Shown piece after piece: positions 1 to 7,175 of a DNA stretch of 48,994 bases. How positions within the stretch are numbered: the first letter of the stretch is position 1; each line of letters opens with the position of its first letter. The DNA is from an uncultured Muribaculaceae bacterium. GTDB lineage: Bacteria > Bacteroidota > Bacteroidia > Bacteroidales > Muribaculaceae. A model generated the notes under the pieces. The model was not told the DNA's origin and made no database searches. It saw nothing but the letters and a program-made list of their open reading frames with translations. The stretch is from positions 1 to 48,994 of the forward strand of contig CALUMZ010000013.1 of the NCBI GenBank assembly GCA_944321865.1, in the 5' to 3' direction. Made by a program: the position numbers and the translations under genes.

Positions 1-6
1 TAACTG

Positions 7-135
7 CCTGTACACAAATATGTTCGCCCTCTGCGAGGACGCTTTGTGTGGGTGAAGTATTCTTACACCGGGTTCGGCTACGCCTCGCCCGGCGTTAAGC
101 ATGATTGGGCAGCTACGCAGCCCTTTTTAGCATCT
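7..135 (+). repeat. Repeat family B, copy 1
   Basis: This noncoding stretch is clearly homologous to the reverse complement of 13741-13868. Shared blocks include ACACAA, TTCGCCC, GTGTGGG, TTACACCGGGTTCGGCT, CCTCGCCCGGCGTTAAGCAT and TTGGGCAGCT-CGCAGCCC. The last block forms a small hairpin and also occurs alone at about 20788 and 29398, fused to family A ends. No gene is seen here. Confidence 0.75.
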
Positions 136-141
136 TTCATA

Positions 142-422
142 ATTTTGATACACCCTCTACAACTATGTTTGATAAGTTATTGATATTTAATGTTTTATAT
201 ATTGTTGCTCCCGTAGAGACGTGGCGCGCCGCGTCTCTGCAACATCAATGTCGGAATTTTGATACACCCTCTACAACCGGGTTGACAAACTGTTTGATAT
301 TAAGCATCTTATGAATCATTAATATTATCGAGACGCGGCTCGCCACGTCTCTACACCTGAAAAAATCGCATTTTGATACGCCCTCTACTGCCATATTGAA
401 ATGATAATTTTGATACACCCTC
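142..422 (+). repeat. Cluster of family A repeat ends
   Basis: The 16-bp terminus ATTTTGATACACCCTC occurs four times in the same orientation (142-157, 256-271, 370-385 with one change, 407-422). Between them are fragments of the family A body, including the imperfect palindrome GAGACGTGGCGCGCCGCGTC near 214. The stretch looks like stacked, truncated family A units. The remaining 423-554 holds a TGAATT/AATTCA hairpin and no gene. Confidence 0.75.
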
Positions 423-554
423 CTGAATTTTGCTGTAATTCAGAACTATCAAAAATGTTTTATGGCATAATGCCACTCGGGCACAGCCCGAAAAAAACTG
501 CTATACCACAATGCAAATTTGACGGGTCGGCAGGGGAGAATTTCATGGAATTGT

Positions 555-585
555 TTTGTGATTGAATCTGTTTATGTTAATTTTG
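555..585 (+). promoter_or_regulatory. Promoter of the LRR lipoprotein gene
   Basis: TTTG (555-558), a 19-nt spacer and TAATTTTG (578-585) match the Bacteroides -33/-7 form. Transcription would start near 592, leaving a leader of about 30 nt. Confidence 0.6.
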
Positions 586-621
586 TGAGAAACAGATGTG
601 TAACACTCAAATAACTGTGCT

Positions 622-1632
622 ATGGATAAAAAATTGCTTTCGATAGTTGCCGCCATGTTTTCGATTTTGCTTTTGGTTGGTTGCAGCGAAGACGAGCCGA
701 CATGGTCATCGGGACAACACAATGCCCCGACTAACATATCTTCGCTATTCGACCCGATGTTTGCAAGCGAACTTGAACGCCGTGGTTATGTAGAATCGGC
801 CGACAGTATTTCTCCCGAGGAGGTTGCCTGTATTTCGAGGCTCGATGTGTCGGGACGCTATGACAGCATTGGAAAGTTGAGTTCGTTGCGTGGAATAGAA
901 TACTTTTCCAATCTCGACACATTAAACTGTTCCTACAACCAGTTGGATACGTTGGACTTATCGGACAACTCAGGATTGATTAGCCTCGTTTGCTACAACA
1001 ACCGATTGACTGTGTTAAATGTGACCTCATGCACAGCTTTGACACGACTTTACTGCTCTGACAACCAACTGACTGAATTGAATTTGACCAATAACGCCGC
1101 ATTGACAGAATTGTATTGCGGCAGCAACAGGTTGACTGAATTAGACGTGACCTCAAGCACGGCGTTGACGCACTTTAGCTGTTCTTACAACCAATTGACC
1201 GGGTTGGACGTGACAAAAAACGCCAATCTGGTAGAATTGTATTGCAATAACAACCAATTGACGGAGTTGGATGTGAACGGGAACAAAGCATTGCTGACAT
1301 TGTATTGCTCTGACAATCAATTTTCCCGATTGGAACTTGCAAACAATACTGCATTGGAAGAATTGTTTTGCTATAACAACCAATTAACCCAATTGCATGT
1401 CTCCGACAATTCCATGTTAGTACGATTGCATTGCGATGACAATCAATTGGCTGAGATAGATATAAGCAATAACGTACATCTCACGATGTTTTCATGTATT
1501 GGAAATCCGGGCGAAAATGGGGTCTTAAGGGTGAAAGTATGGCCGGGTTTCGGCAGTGTGCCGATGTTCTTCAGCAGTGGAAGCTACGACTATGGCGGCG
1601 GCACGGTGACAATCGAGTATTGGAGCGAATAG
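622..1632 (+). CDS. Leucine-rich repeat lipoprotein
   Basis: A 336-residue secreted lipoprotein. Residues 1-21 form a signal peptide ending in the lipobox LVGC, so Cys21 is the predicted acylated residue, followed by the acidic SEDE that often marks surface export of Bacteroidetes lipoproteins. From about residue 95 to 305 there are roughly ten tandem repeats of about 21 residues of the form L-YCSDNQLTEL-LTNNAAL, the Cys/Asn-rich LRR type common in Bacteroidetes. The C-terminal 35 residues leave the repeat pattern and are Gly/Tyr-rich. LRR folds bind proteins or surfaces; the ligand is unknown. It is a single gene with its own promoter, flanked by repeat DNA. The identity as an LRR lipoprotein is firm; the role is not known. 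Confidence 0.85.
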   Translation: MDKKLLSIVAAMFSILLLVGCSEDEPTWSSGQHNAPTNISSLFDPMFASELERRGYVESADSISPEEVACISRLDVSGRYDSIGKLSSLRGIEYFSNLDTLNCSYNQLDTLDLSDNSGLISLVCYNNRLTVLNVTSCTALTRLYCSDNQLTELNLTNNAALTELYCGSNRLTELDVTSSTALTHFSCSYNQLTGLDVTKNANLVELYCNNNQLTELDVNGNKALLTLYCSDNQFSRLELANNTALEELFCYNNQLTQLHVSDNSMLVRLHCDDNQLAEIDISNNVHLTMFSCIGNPGENGVLRVKVWPGFGSVPMFFSSGSYDYGGGTVTIEYWSE

Positions 1633-1807
1633 CCGGATTGAGGCAGAATTGTGCCACATCGATGGCATGTTGCAGTCCGAGCCTTGAAAACCTGCTCGCC
1701 ATAATCCTAAAACCGGCATAAAATCTAATGACCGATTTGGGCTTGGAACATGCCGCATTTCGGATGGTTACTGAATATCTGCCGGCCGTTAATTGGCTTT
1801 AACCAAT

Positions 1808-1847
1808 AAAAAAAGGGAATATTCCGGCAAGGAATCTTCCCCTTTTT
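1808..1847. terminator. Bidirectional terminator-like hairpin
   Basis: AAAAAGGG and ATTCC on the left pair with GGAAT and CCCCTTTTT on the right around the loop GGCAA. A-run and T-run flanks make it usable on either strand. It lies 176 nt after the LRR gene. Confidence 0.6.
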
Positions 1848-2065
1848 GGTAGAATCATTTCTTATAATTGGATAATTTGAACAAAAAATGTGTATTTCCT
1901 TAAGTGTCACTCTGATAAATAGCAGAATACAATGAAACCCTCGCTGATGCCATGCTGACGTGCCTGATTAATTGTTTGGCATATATGACGGCACAGCCGG
2001 TAAGGAGTCCCATTTATAGTGGCAAAGTTAAGATTAATGTTGATAAAAAACAAGTGAGCGGCCAC
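1848..2065. other. Noncoding stretch between LRR gene and fabI
   Basis: No gene is seen. It carries the 13-mer ATTTCCTTAAGTG (1894-1906), which recurs exactly at 11492-11504 inside the candidate small RNA, in both places just after ATGTGT. Confidence 0.4.
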
Positions 2066-2106
2066 AAAAAACGCCCTATGGGACACTTTGGCTTTCCCAC
2101 AGGGCG
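2066..2106 (-). terminator. fabI terminator
   Basis: Read on the minus strand, CGCCCT-GTGGG pairs with CCCAT-AGGGCG and is followed directly by six T residues. It starts 29 nt after the fabI stop. Confidence 0.85.
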
Positions 2107-2134
2107 ATATTGGTTTTGTGCCTATTGGCGGCGA

Positions 2135-2998
2135 TTACCCGTAGATAATGCTGCCGTCGGGATTCAAGAATTCATTTTCGTTGAGGCTCTTTTCATATTG
2201 GTTCATGGCACGGTAGCTCATACCCATGCTTGAGAAGCCTCCGTCGTGATACAGGTTTTGCATTGTAACCTTGCGGGTGAGGTCGCTGAACATCACGATA
2301 CAATAGTCGGCGCAATCTTCGGCCGAGGCGTTGCCGAGCGGGGACATGCGGTTGGCAAAGTCGAAGAGCGATGTCATGCCCTTTATACCGCTACCGGCAG
2401 TAGTCATGGTGGGAGATTGCGAAATGGTGTTGATGCGCACGCCATGCTCGCGGCCGTAGATGTAGCCAAAGCTGCGTGCAATCGATTCGAGCAGAGCTTT
2501 TGCATCGGCCATGTCGTTGTAGCCGAACAGGGTGCGTTGCGCTGCTATGTATGACAATGCTATTACGCTGCCACCGTCGGCAATGGCGTGGTTCTTCTTT
2601 GCGCTTTGCAGCATTTTGTGGAGCGAAATAGCCGAGATGTCGAATGTTTTGGCCATCATTTCATAGTCGATGTCGTCGTATGTACGTTTTTTGCGAACAT
2701 TTGGCGACATGCCAATCGAGTGCAGAACGAAGTCGATTTGTCCGCCAAGGATTTCCATCGATTTCAAGAACACATTTTCAAGGTCGCTGTAGCTGGTGGC
2801 ATCGGCCGCAATTATTTCGGCGTTCAATTTTTCGCCAAGGGCGCTGATTTCGCCCATTCTCACGGCTACCGGTGCATTGCTGAGGGTGATTGTAGCACCT
2901 TCTTCAACGGCTCTCTCAGCCACTTTCCAAGCAATGCTCTTGTCATTGAGGGCTCCGAAAATTATGCCCCTCTTTCCTTTCAATAAATTGTAACTCAT
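2135..2998 (-). CDS. fabI: Enoyl-[acyl-carrier-protein] reductase FabI
   Basis: A 287-residue member of the SDR superfamily. FabI catalyses the NAD(P)H-dependent last reduction of the fatty-acid elongation cycle in the cytoplasm and is the triclosan target in many bacteria. Visible features are an N-terminal nucleotide-binding segment GIIFGALNDKSIAW (11-24), the SIGMSP segment near 94, Tyr150 in ALSYIAAQR, and the catalytic pair Tyr160-x6-Lys167 in YNDMADAK. These match E. coli Tyr146, Tyr156 and Lys163 in order and spacing. The length is somewhat greater than E. coli FabI (262), as is common in Bacteroidetes. It has its own promoter and terminator, so it is monocistronic. The ATG at 2998 sits about 50 nt downstream of the -7 box. 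Confidence in function is high. Confidence 0.95.
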   Translation of the reverse strand: MSYNLLKGKRGIIFGALNDKSIAWKVAERAVEEGATITLSNAPVAVRMGEISALGEKLNAEIIAADATSYSDLENVFLKSMEILGGQIDFVLHSIGMSPNVRKKRTYDDIDYEMMAKTFDISAISLHKMLQSAKKNHAIADGGSVIALSYIAAQRTLFGYNDMADAKALLESIARSFGYIYGREHGVRINTISQSPTMTTAGSGIKGMTSLFDFANRMSPLGNASAEDCADYCIVMFSDLTRKVTMQNLYHDGGFSSMGMSYRAMNQYEKSLNENEFLNPDGSIIYG

Positions 2999-3046
2999 TA
3001 CGATAAATGTTAGTTATAACCATTTGGCTGTATCAAGTACAGGCTG

Positions 3047-3078
3047 CAAAGGTAGCAACTTTTTTTGTAATTGCCAAA
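3047..3078 (-). promoter_or_regulatory. fabI promoter
   Basis: On the minus strand, TTTG (3078-3075), 20 nt, then TACCTTTG (3054-3047). An exact match to the Bacteroides form. Confidence 0.75.
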
Positions 3079-3167
3079 ACCTTAGCCGATTATCGCCGCT
3101 TTATGCGTTTCGTGCCATTGGGCGATGTGGCGCAGAGGGGTGGCTGAAATGAATGTTTGCCCCGGTT

Positions 3168-3950
3168 TCAGTTATGTATTGTGGTGCCGAGGGTGGGGGT
3201 GGCGATGTTGGCGGCTTTGGTGATGACCACCTCGGCAACGCCTGCATCTATTGTGGCAAAGGCATTGTCTAACTTGGGTATCATACCGCCGGCAATTATG
3301 CCGCGAGCCTTGAGTTCGGCATACCGGTTTCGGTCTAATTGCGGGATTACGGTACTGTCGTCGTTTTCATCGAGCAGCACACCTTCTTTTTCAAAGCAGA
3401 ATATGAGTCGCACGCTGTAGTGCCGGGCAAGTGCCGTGGCAGTGGCTGCGGCCATGGTGTCGGCATTTGTGTTGAGGATATGTCCGTTGCCGTCGTGTGT
3501 GAGGGGGGCTATGACGGGAATGATGTCGCCCTCAATCAACCGAGCCAATGCCTCGCCGTCGACACGGCTCACGTCGCCAACCCAGCCGTAGTCGATGCCT
3601 GTCGGTGTCACAGGGCGTTTCACGCTGCGAATTATGTCCATGTCGGCTCCGGTAATGCCCAAGGCATTAATGCCATTGGCTTGGAGGCCTGCAACGATGC
3701 GCTTGTTGACGAGTCCGCCGTATACCATCGTCACCACTTCGAGCATGGCTTCGTCGGTGATGCGCCGTCCGTCGACCATCTGCGTTTCTATGCCCAATTG
3801 TGACGCAAGGCGGGTTGCCGAGCGTCCGCCGCCGTGCACAAGCAATTTCTTGCCCTCGATTGCCGCAAAGTCGGCAAGCAACTTGTAAAGAGTGTCGGGG
3901 GCTTCGACTATCTTACCCCCGACCTTTATTATGGTGAGAGATTCTTTCAT
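3168..3950 (-). CDS. argB: Acetylglutamate (or succinylglutamate) kinase ArgB
   Basis: A 260-residue amino-acid kinase, the second step of arginine synthesis, phosphorylating an N-acylated glutamate with ATP. Visible features are the N-terminal IIKVGGKIV, the glycine-rich LLVHGGGRSATRLA, a central TGADMDIIRS, the ILNTNADTMAAATA segment and the C-terminal GIIAGGMIPKLDNAFATIDAGV, all in the ArgB order. I chose the ATG at 3950; the longer reading from 3980 would begin with TTG and run into the end of prfB. It follows prfB by 13 nt and is probably co-transcribed with it. Some Bacteroidetes make arginine through N-succinyl rather than N-acetyl intermediates (known from Bacteroides fragilis transcarbamylase), so the acyl group here cannot be fixed from sequence by eye. 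Confidence 0.9.
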   Translation of the reverse strand: MKESLTIIKVGGKIVEAPDTLYKLLADFAAIEGKKLLVHGGGRSATRLASQLGIETQMVDGRRITDEAMLEVVTMVYGGLVNKRIVAGLQANGINALGITGADMDIIRSVKRPVTPTGIDYGWVGDVSRVDGEALARLIEGDIIPVIAPLTHDGNGHILNTNADTMAAATATALARHYSVRLIFCFEKEGVLLDENDDSTVIPQLDRNRYAELKARGIIAGGMIPKLDNAFATIDAGVAEVVITKAANIATPTLGTTIHN

Positions 3951-3963
3951 ATTAGCAGGATTT

Positions 3964-5077
3964 TTATTCTTTTCCGCCAAATTCCATCAGGTAGGCTTTG
4001 ATGAAGCCGTCGATGTCGCCGTCCATCACGGCATTCACGTCCGACGTCTGGTGTCCTGTGCGGTGGTCCTTGACGCGGCGGTCGTCGAATACGTAGCTGC
4101 GTATCTGCGAACCCCACTCGATTTTCATCTTGCTGTCTTCCACCTTGCGCTGTTCGGCGCGGCGGTGTTGCAATTCTTTTTCATAGAGGATTGACTTCAA
4201 TTGCCGCATCGCGTTCTCCTTGTTCTTGGGTTGGTCGCGTGTTTCGGTGTTTTCAATCAATATCTCCTCTTCTTCGCCGGTATACGGGTCTTTGTATTGG
4301 TAGCGCAGGCGCACCCCCGATTCCACCTTGTTTACGTTCTGTCCGCCGGCACCGCCGCTTCGGAAGGTGTCCCACGACAGGCGCGCCGGTTCAACGACAA
4401 TTTCAATTGAATCGTCGACGAGCGGTGTCACGAAAACCGATGCAAATGAAGTCATGCGCTTGCCTTGGGCGTTGTAGGGCGACACGCGCACAAGGCGGTG
4501 CACGCCGTTCTCGCTTTTAAGGTAGCCGTAGGCAAAATCCCCCTCGATTTTCACCGTCACCGATTTTATGCCGGCATCGTCGCCTTCGAGTAATTGTGAT
4601 ATGGTGGATTTATAATTGTGCTTTTCGCACCAGCGCAGGTACAGCCGCATGAGCATCTGTGCCCAGTCTTGGGCTTCGGTGCCGCCGGCTCCCGAGTTGA
4701 TTCTCAGCACGGCTCCCAGTTTGTCTTCTTCCTGCCGCAGCATGTTGCGCAATTCCAGTTTCTCTATCTTGTCGACCGTCTGCGTGTATATGTCGTCAAG
4801 TTCTTCCTCGGTGATGAGTTCGTCTTTCACAAAGTCGAATCCAAGTGCCAACTCGCCCACCATCTTGTCGACCTCGTCGTAGCTGTCAATCCAGTAGTGC
4901 AACTCCTTGACTTTGCGCATTTGCGCCTCGGCCGCCTTTTTGTCTTCCCAGAAATCGGGTACATGGGTGCGTAATTCCTCTTCTTCTACTTCGACGCGTT
5001 TGCTGTCGATGTCAAAGATACCTCCTCAGCGCATCCTTGCGCTCTTGCGTCTCTTTTACTTGTTCTTGTGTAATCAT
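3964..5077 (-). CDS. prfB: Peptide chain release factor 2, with programmed +1 frameshift
   Basis: RF2 releases finished proteins at UGA and UAA. The gene is read in two parts: 21 codons from the ATG at 5077 to an in-frame TGA (5014-5012), then, after a +1 shift at CTT, 349 codons from GAC at 5013. The product is 370 residues, close to E. coli RF2 (365). In the joined protein the catalytic GGQ lies at about 244-246 (GGAGGQNVNKVESG). The stop-codon reading tripeptide is SPY at about 199-201, where E. coli RF2 has SPF. A start at the internal ATG at 4920 would lose 52 residues and is not the real start. It is the first gene of a prfB-argB unit with a good promoter at 5113-5144. Confidence 0.95.
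5011..5026 (-). promoter_or_regulatory. RF2 programmed frameshift site
   Basis: The minus strand reads AGG AGG TAT CTT TGA C. A Shine-Dalgarno-like AGGAGG lies 3 nt before the slippery CTT and the UGA stop is followed by C. This is the classical RF2 autoregulatory site: low RF2 causes a pause at UGA and a +1 shift, restoring RF2. Confidence 0.95.
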
Positions 5078-5112
5078 TTCAATTTTGTGTTTTTATATCT
5101 GTTTGCAAGGTG

Positions 5113-5144
5113 CAAAGTTACGGCAATGTCGCTATTTTTGCAAA
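5113..5144 (-). promoter_or_regulatory. prfB-argB promoter
   Basis: On the minus strand, TTTG (5144-5141), 20 nt, then TAACTTTG (5120-5113). The expected start is about 30 nt before the prfB ATG, which supports the ATG at 5077. Confidence 0.7.
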
Positions 5145-5248
5145 TGAGTCATTGCGCCGTGCAGCTTTTGCAACGCATTTAACTTTTTGCTATTTTCGAG
5201 TGGGATGCATTAGGGCAAAGCGAGGACGGGATGTCACATGAAAAAAAC

Positions 5249-5280
5249 TTTGCCAATTAATCATTTTTTGCCTATCTTTG
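5249..5280 (+). promoter_or_regulatory. Acetyltransferase gene promoter
   Basis: TTTG (5249-5252), 20 nt, then TATCTTTG (5273-5280); the ATG follows 33 nt later. Confidence 0.75.
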
Positions 5281-5312
5281 TGATAGTATAATTGATTTAG
5301 CTTTATGTTGTT

Positions 5313-5894
5313 ATGAATGAATGGGATAAAATGCAAGAACATCAAATTTATAATGATTTTGATGCGGATTTGTTTAATCTAAGAGTTGAGGCAAAAAAAC
5401 TATTTAAGGAATTTAACCGCACAGAAGATGAAGAAACCGAACGGCGTCAGGCGATAATGAAGAAACTTTTCAAGAAAGTTGGTGAGCGTGTATGGATGGA
5501 GCCGAACTTTACTTGTGAATTTGGCAAGAATATTACCATTGGAAGTGATGTCTATATTAATTTCGGGTGTACAATCCTTGATTGTGGGCAGGTAACAATA
5601 GGCAATAATACGTTGTTAGGTCCAAATGTGAGTATATATTCGGCCAACCATTCACTCGATTCTGCGGAGCGGATAGCCGGTGCTTTAATTCCCCGACCCA
5701 TAACCATAGGAAATAGGGTTTGGATTGGAGGCGGTAGTACCATTCTCAGTGGAGTTGTTATAGGTGATGATACTGTCATAGGTGCCGGAAGTATTGTAAC
5801 TCATGACATCCCGTCAGGTGTCCTTGCAGCCGGGAATCCCTGCCGTGTTTTAAGAAAAATCACAGATAAAGACAAAGTCGGGTTCTCAATATAG
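5313..5894 (+). CDS. Maltose/galactoside O-acetyltransferase-like hexapeptide enzyme
   Basis: A 193-residue member of the left-handed beta-helix acyltransferases, closest in layout to Maa/LacA sugar O-acetyltransferases, which move acetyl from acetyl-CoA to a sugar hydroxyl. The N-terminal 70 residues are the alpha-helical acetyltransferase cap (QIYNDFDADLFNLR..AKKLFKEFN). Then come hexapeptide repeats such as ITIGSDVYINFGCTI, VTIGNNTLLGPNVSIY and PITIGNRVWIGGGSTILSGV. The catalytic His is in YSANHSLD and the C-terminal AGNPCRVLRKI closes the fold as in Maa. It is a single gene with its own promoter. Natural substrate cannot be told; Maa-type enzymes are often used for detoxifying sugars or modifying glycans. 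Confidence 0.88.
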   Translation: MNEWDKMQEHQIYNDFDADLFNLRVEAKKLFKEFNRTEDEETERRQAIMKKLFKKVGERVWMEPNFTCEFGKNITIGSDVYINFGCTILDCGQVTIGNNTLLGPNVSIYSANHSLDSAERIAGALIPRPITIGNRVWIGGGSTILSGVVIGDDTVIGAGSIVTHDIPSGVLAAGNPCRVLRKITDKDKVGFSI

Positions 5895-5907
5895 TATAAT
5901 ATAAGAA

Positions 5908-5940
5908 GCCGCGGTATCAAAAAAACTAATTTTTGATAAG
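5908..5940. terminator. Terminator-like hairpin after the acetyltransferase
   Basis: TATCAAAAA (5915-5923) pairs with TTTTTGATA (5930-5938) across AACTAA; flanking AGCCGC and GCGGCT extend the stem. It merges into the start of the promoter-bearing repeat. Confidence 0.5.
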
Positions 5941-6096
5941 ACAGGCTGCGGCTCGGCAATGGGCAAATTTGAACAAGCTCAATTTGCTATTGCGCTTGCC
6001 TTGCACTATCTTTGGATAAGATAGGCTGCGGCTCGGTCTTTGCAAAAAACAAGCAAGCTCGCTTTTTGCAAAAACGCTTGCCTTGCACTATCTTTG
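5934..6096 (+). repeat. Two tandem promoter-bearing repeats (family P)
   Basis: Two units of about 81 bp (5934-6014, 6015-6096) share the start GATAAGA-AGGCTGCGGCTCGG and the end CGCTTGCCTTGCACTATCTTTG. Their middles differ but each is a small inverted repeat (for example GCAAATTTGA..TCAATTTGC). Each unit ends in a complete promoter: TTTG 5983-5986 with TATCTTTG 6007-6014, and TTTG 6065-6068 with TATCTTTG 6089-6096. Confidence 0.8.
6065..6096 (+). promoter_or_regulatory. M20-antiporter operon promoter
   Basis: TTTG, 20 nt, TATCTTTG, supplied by the second family P unit. Only 5 nt separate the -7 box from the ATG at 6102, so the transcript would have almost no leader. Confidence 0.7.
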
Positions 6097-6101
6097 TACT
6101 C

Positions 6102-7175
6102 ATGGACGAATTGTATTATGACGCAGTGGATTTGCTCACGAGGATGATTGCGATCCCCTCGGTGAGCAGGGACGAGAGCCGCGTGGCCGATTTGCTTGAA
6201 TGGCAGATGGGGCAGTGGGGGCTTGACCCTAAGCGTCATGGTAATAATGTATGGAGCATTGCCTCGGGATTCGACACCGGGTTGCCGACGTTGCTGCTCA
6301 ACAGCCACATCGACACGGTGAAGGTGGTGGACGGATGGACGCGCGACCCGTTTATGCCCGAAGAAACAGAAGATGAGCGCATATACGGCCTTGGCAGCAA
6401 CGATGCGGGTGCGTCGGTGGTGTCGCTGCTCGCTGCGTTTCGTTACCTTGCCGATGCCGACCGTGCATACAACTTGGTGTTCCTTGCCTCGTGCGAGGAG
6501 GAAGTGAGTGGCAAGGGGGGAATTGAATCGGTCTTGCCGCTGTTGCCGCCAATAGATGCTGCCATTGTGGGCGAACCCACGTCGATGCAGCCTGCCATAG
6601 CCGAGAAAGGTCTGCTGGTGCTTGATGGCACGGTAAGTGGCACGTCGGGGCATGCGGCCCGCGACGAAGGGGAGAATGCTATTTACAATGCAATGACCGT
6701 CATCGATGCGCTGCGAACGTTTTCCCCCGAACGCGAGTCTCAACTGTTGGGACCGCTGAAGGTGACAGTGACGCAAATCGAGGCCGGCACACAGCATAAT
6801 GTAGTCCCCGACTGTTGCAAAATCGTGGTCGATGTGCGAACCACCGATGCCTACACCAATGCCGAAACCGTAGAGATGTTGCAGGCTGTGGCCGGTGCCA
6901 AGTGTCGCCTTGTGCCACGTTCCACGCGTCTCGCCCCTTCGCGAATCGATGCGTCACATCCGCTCGTCACGCGGCTTGTGATACTGGGCAAGCGCCCGTT
7001 TGGGTCGCCAACGCTTAGCGACCAAGCGTTGATGCCTTTCCCGTCGCTTAAAATAGGACCCGGAGAGTCGGCACGGTCGCACACTGCCGACGAATATATA
7101 GAGAAAAGTGAGATACGCGATGCCATCCAGACATACGTCACATTGCTCGATGGACTTGCTATAAAGAAGATATAA
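6102..7175 (+). CDS. M20-family metallo-deacylase, ArgE-like
   Basis: A 357-residue member of the M20/ArgE/DapE dinuclear zinc hydrolases, cytoplasmic. Metal and catalytic segments appear in order: NSHIDTVK (metal His and catalytic Asp), GLGSNDAGAS (bridging Asp), ASCEEEVSGKGG (catalytic Glu plus metal Glu), VGEPTSM (metal Glu) and a late GPGESARSHTADEY (metal His). In Bacteroidetes proteins of this type are usually annotated as acetyl- or succinyl-ornithine/citrulline deacylase, which would fit argB nearby, but substrate is inference. I chose the ATG at 6102; the longer frame would begin with TTG inside the -7 box. Its TAA overlaps the ATG of the next gene by 1 nt, so translation is coupled to the antiporter. 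Confidence 0.85.
   Translation: MDELYYDAVDLLTRMIAIPSVSRDESRVADLLEWQMGQWGLDPKRHGNNVWSIASGFDTGLPTLLLNSHIDTVKVVDGWTRDPFMPEETEDERIYGLGSNDAGASVVSLLAAFRYLADADRAYNLVFLASCEEEVSGKGGIESVLPLLPPIDAAIVGEPTSMQPAIAEKGLLVLDGTVSGTSGHAARDEGENAIYNAMTVIDALRTFSPERESQLLGPLKVTVTQIEAGTQHNVVPDCCKIVVDVRTTDAYTNAETVEMLQAVAGAKCRLVPRSTRLAPSRIDASHPLVTRLVILGKRPFGSPTLSDQALMPFPSLKIGPGESARSHTADEYIEKSEIRDAIQTYVTLLDGLAIKKI

Noticed and set aside
478..496. Hairpin TCGGGC-aca-GCCCGA followed by A residues
   Set aside because: The A-run is on the wrong side for a plus-strand terminator, and no minus-strand gene ends there.
1894..1906. Second copy of the candidate small RNA near 1.9 kb
   Set aside because: Only the 13-mer and ATGTGT are shared; neither a proper promoter nor a following terminator is present.
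3951..3980. N-terminal extension of ArgB
   Set aside because: It would start with TTG and overlap prfB; the ATG at 3950 starts directly before the conserved IIKVGGK segment.
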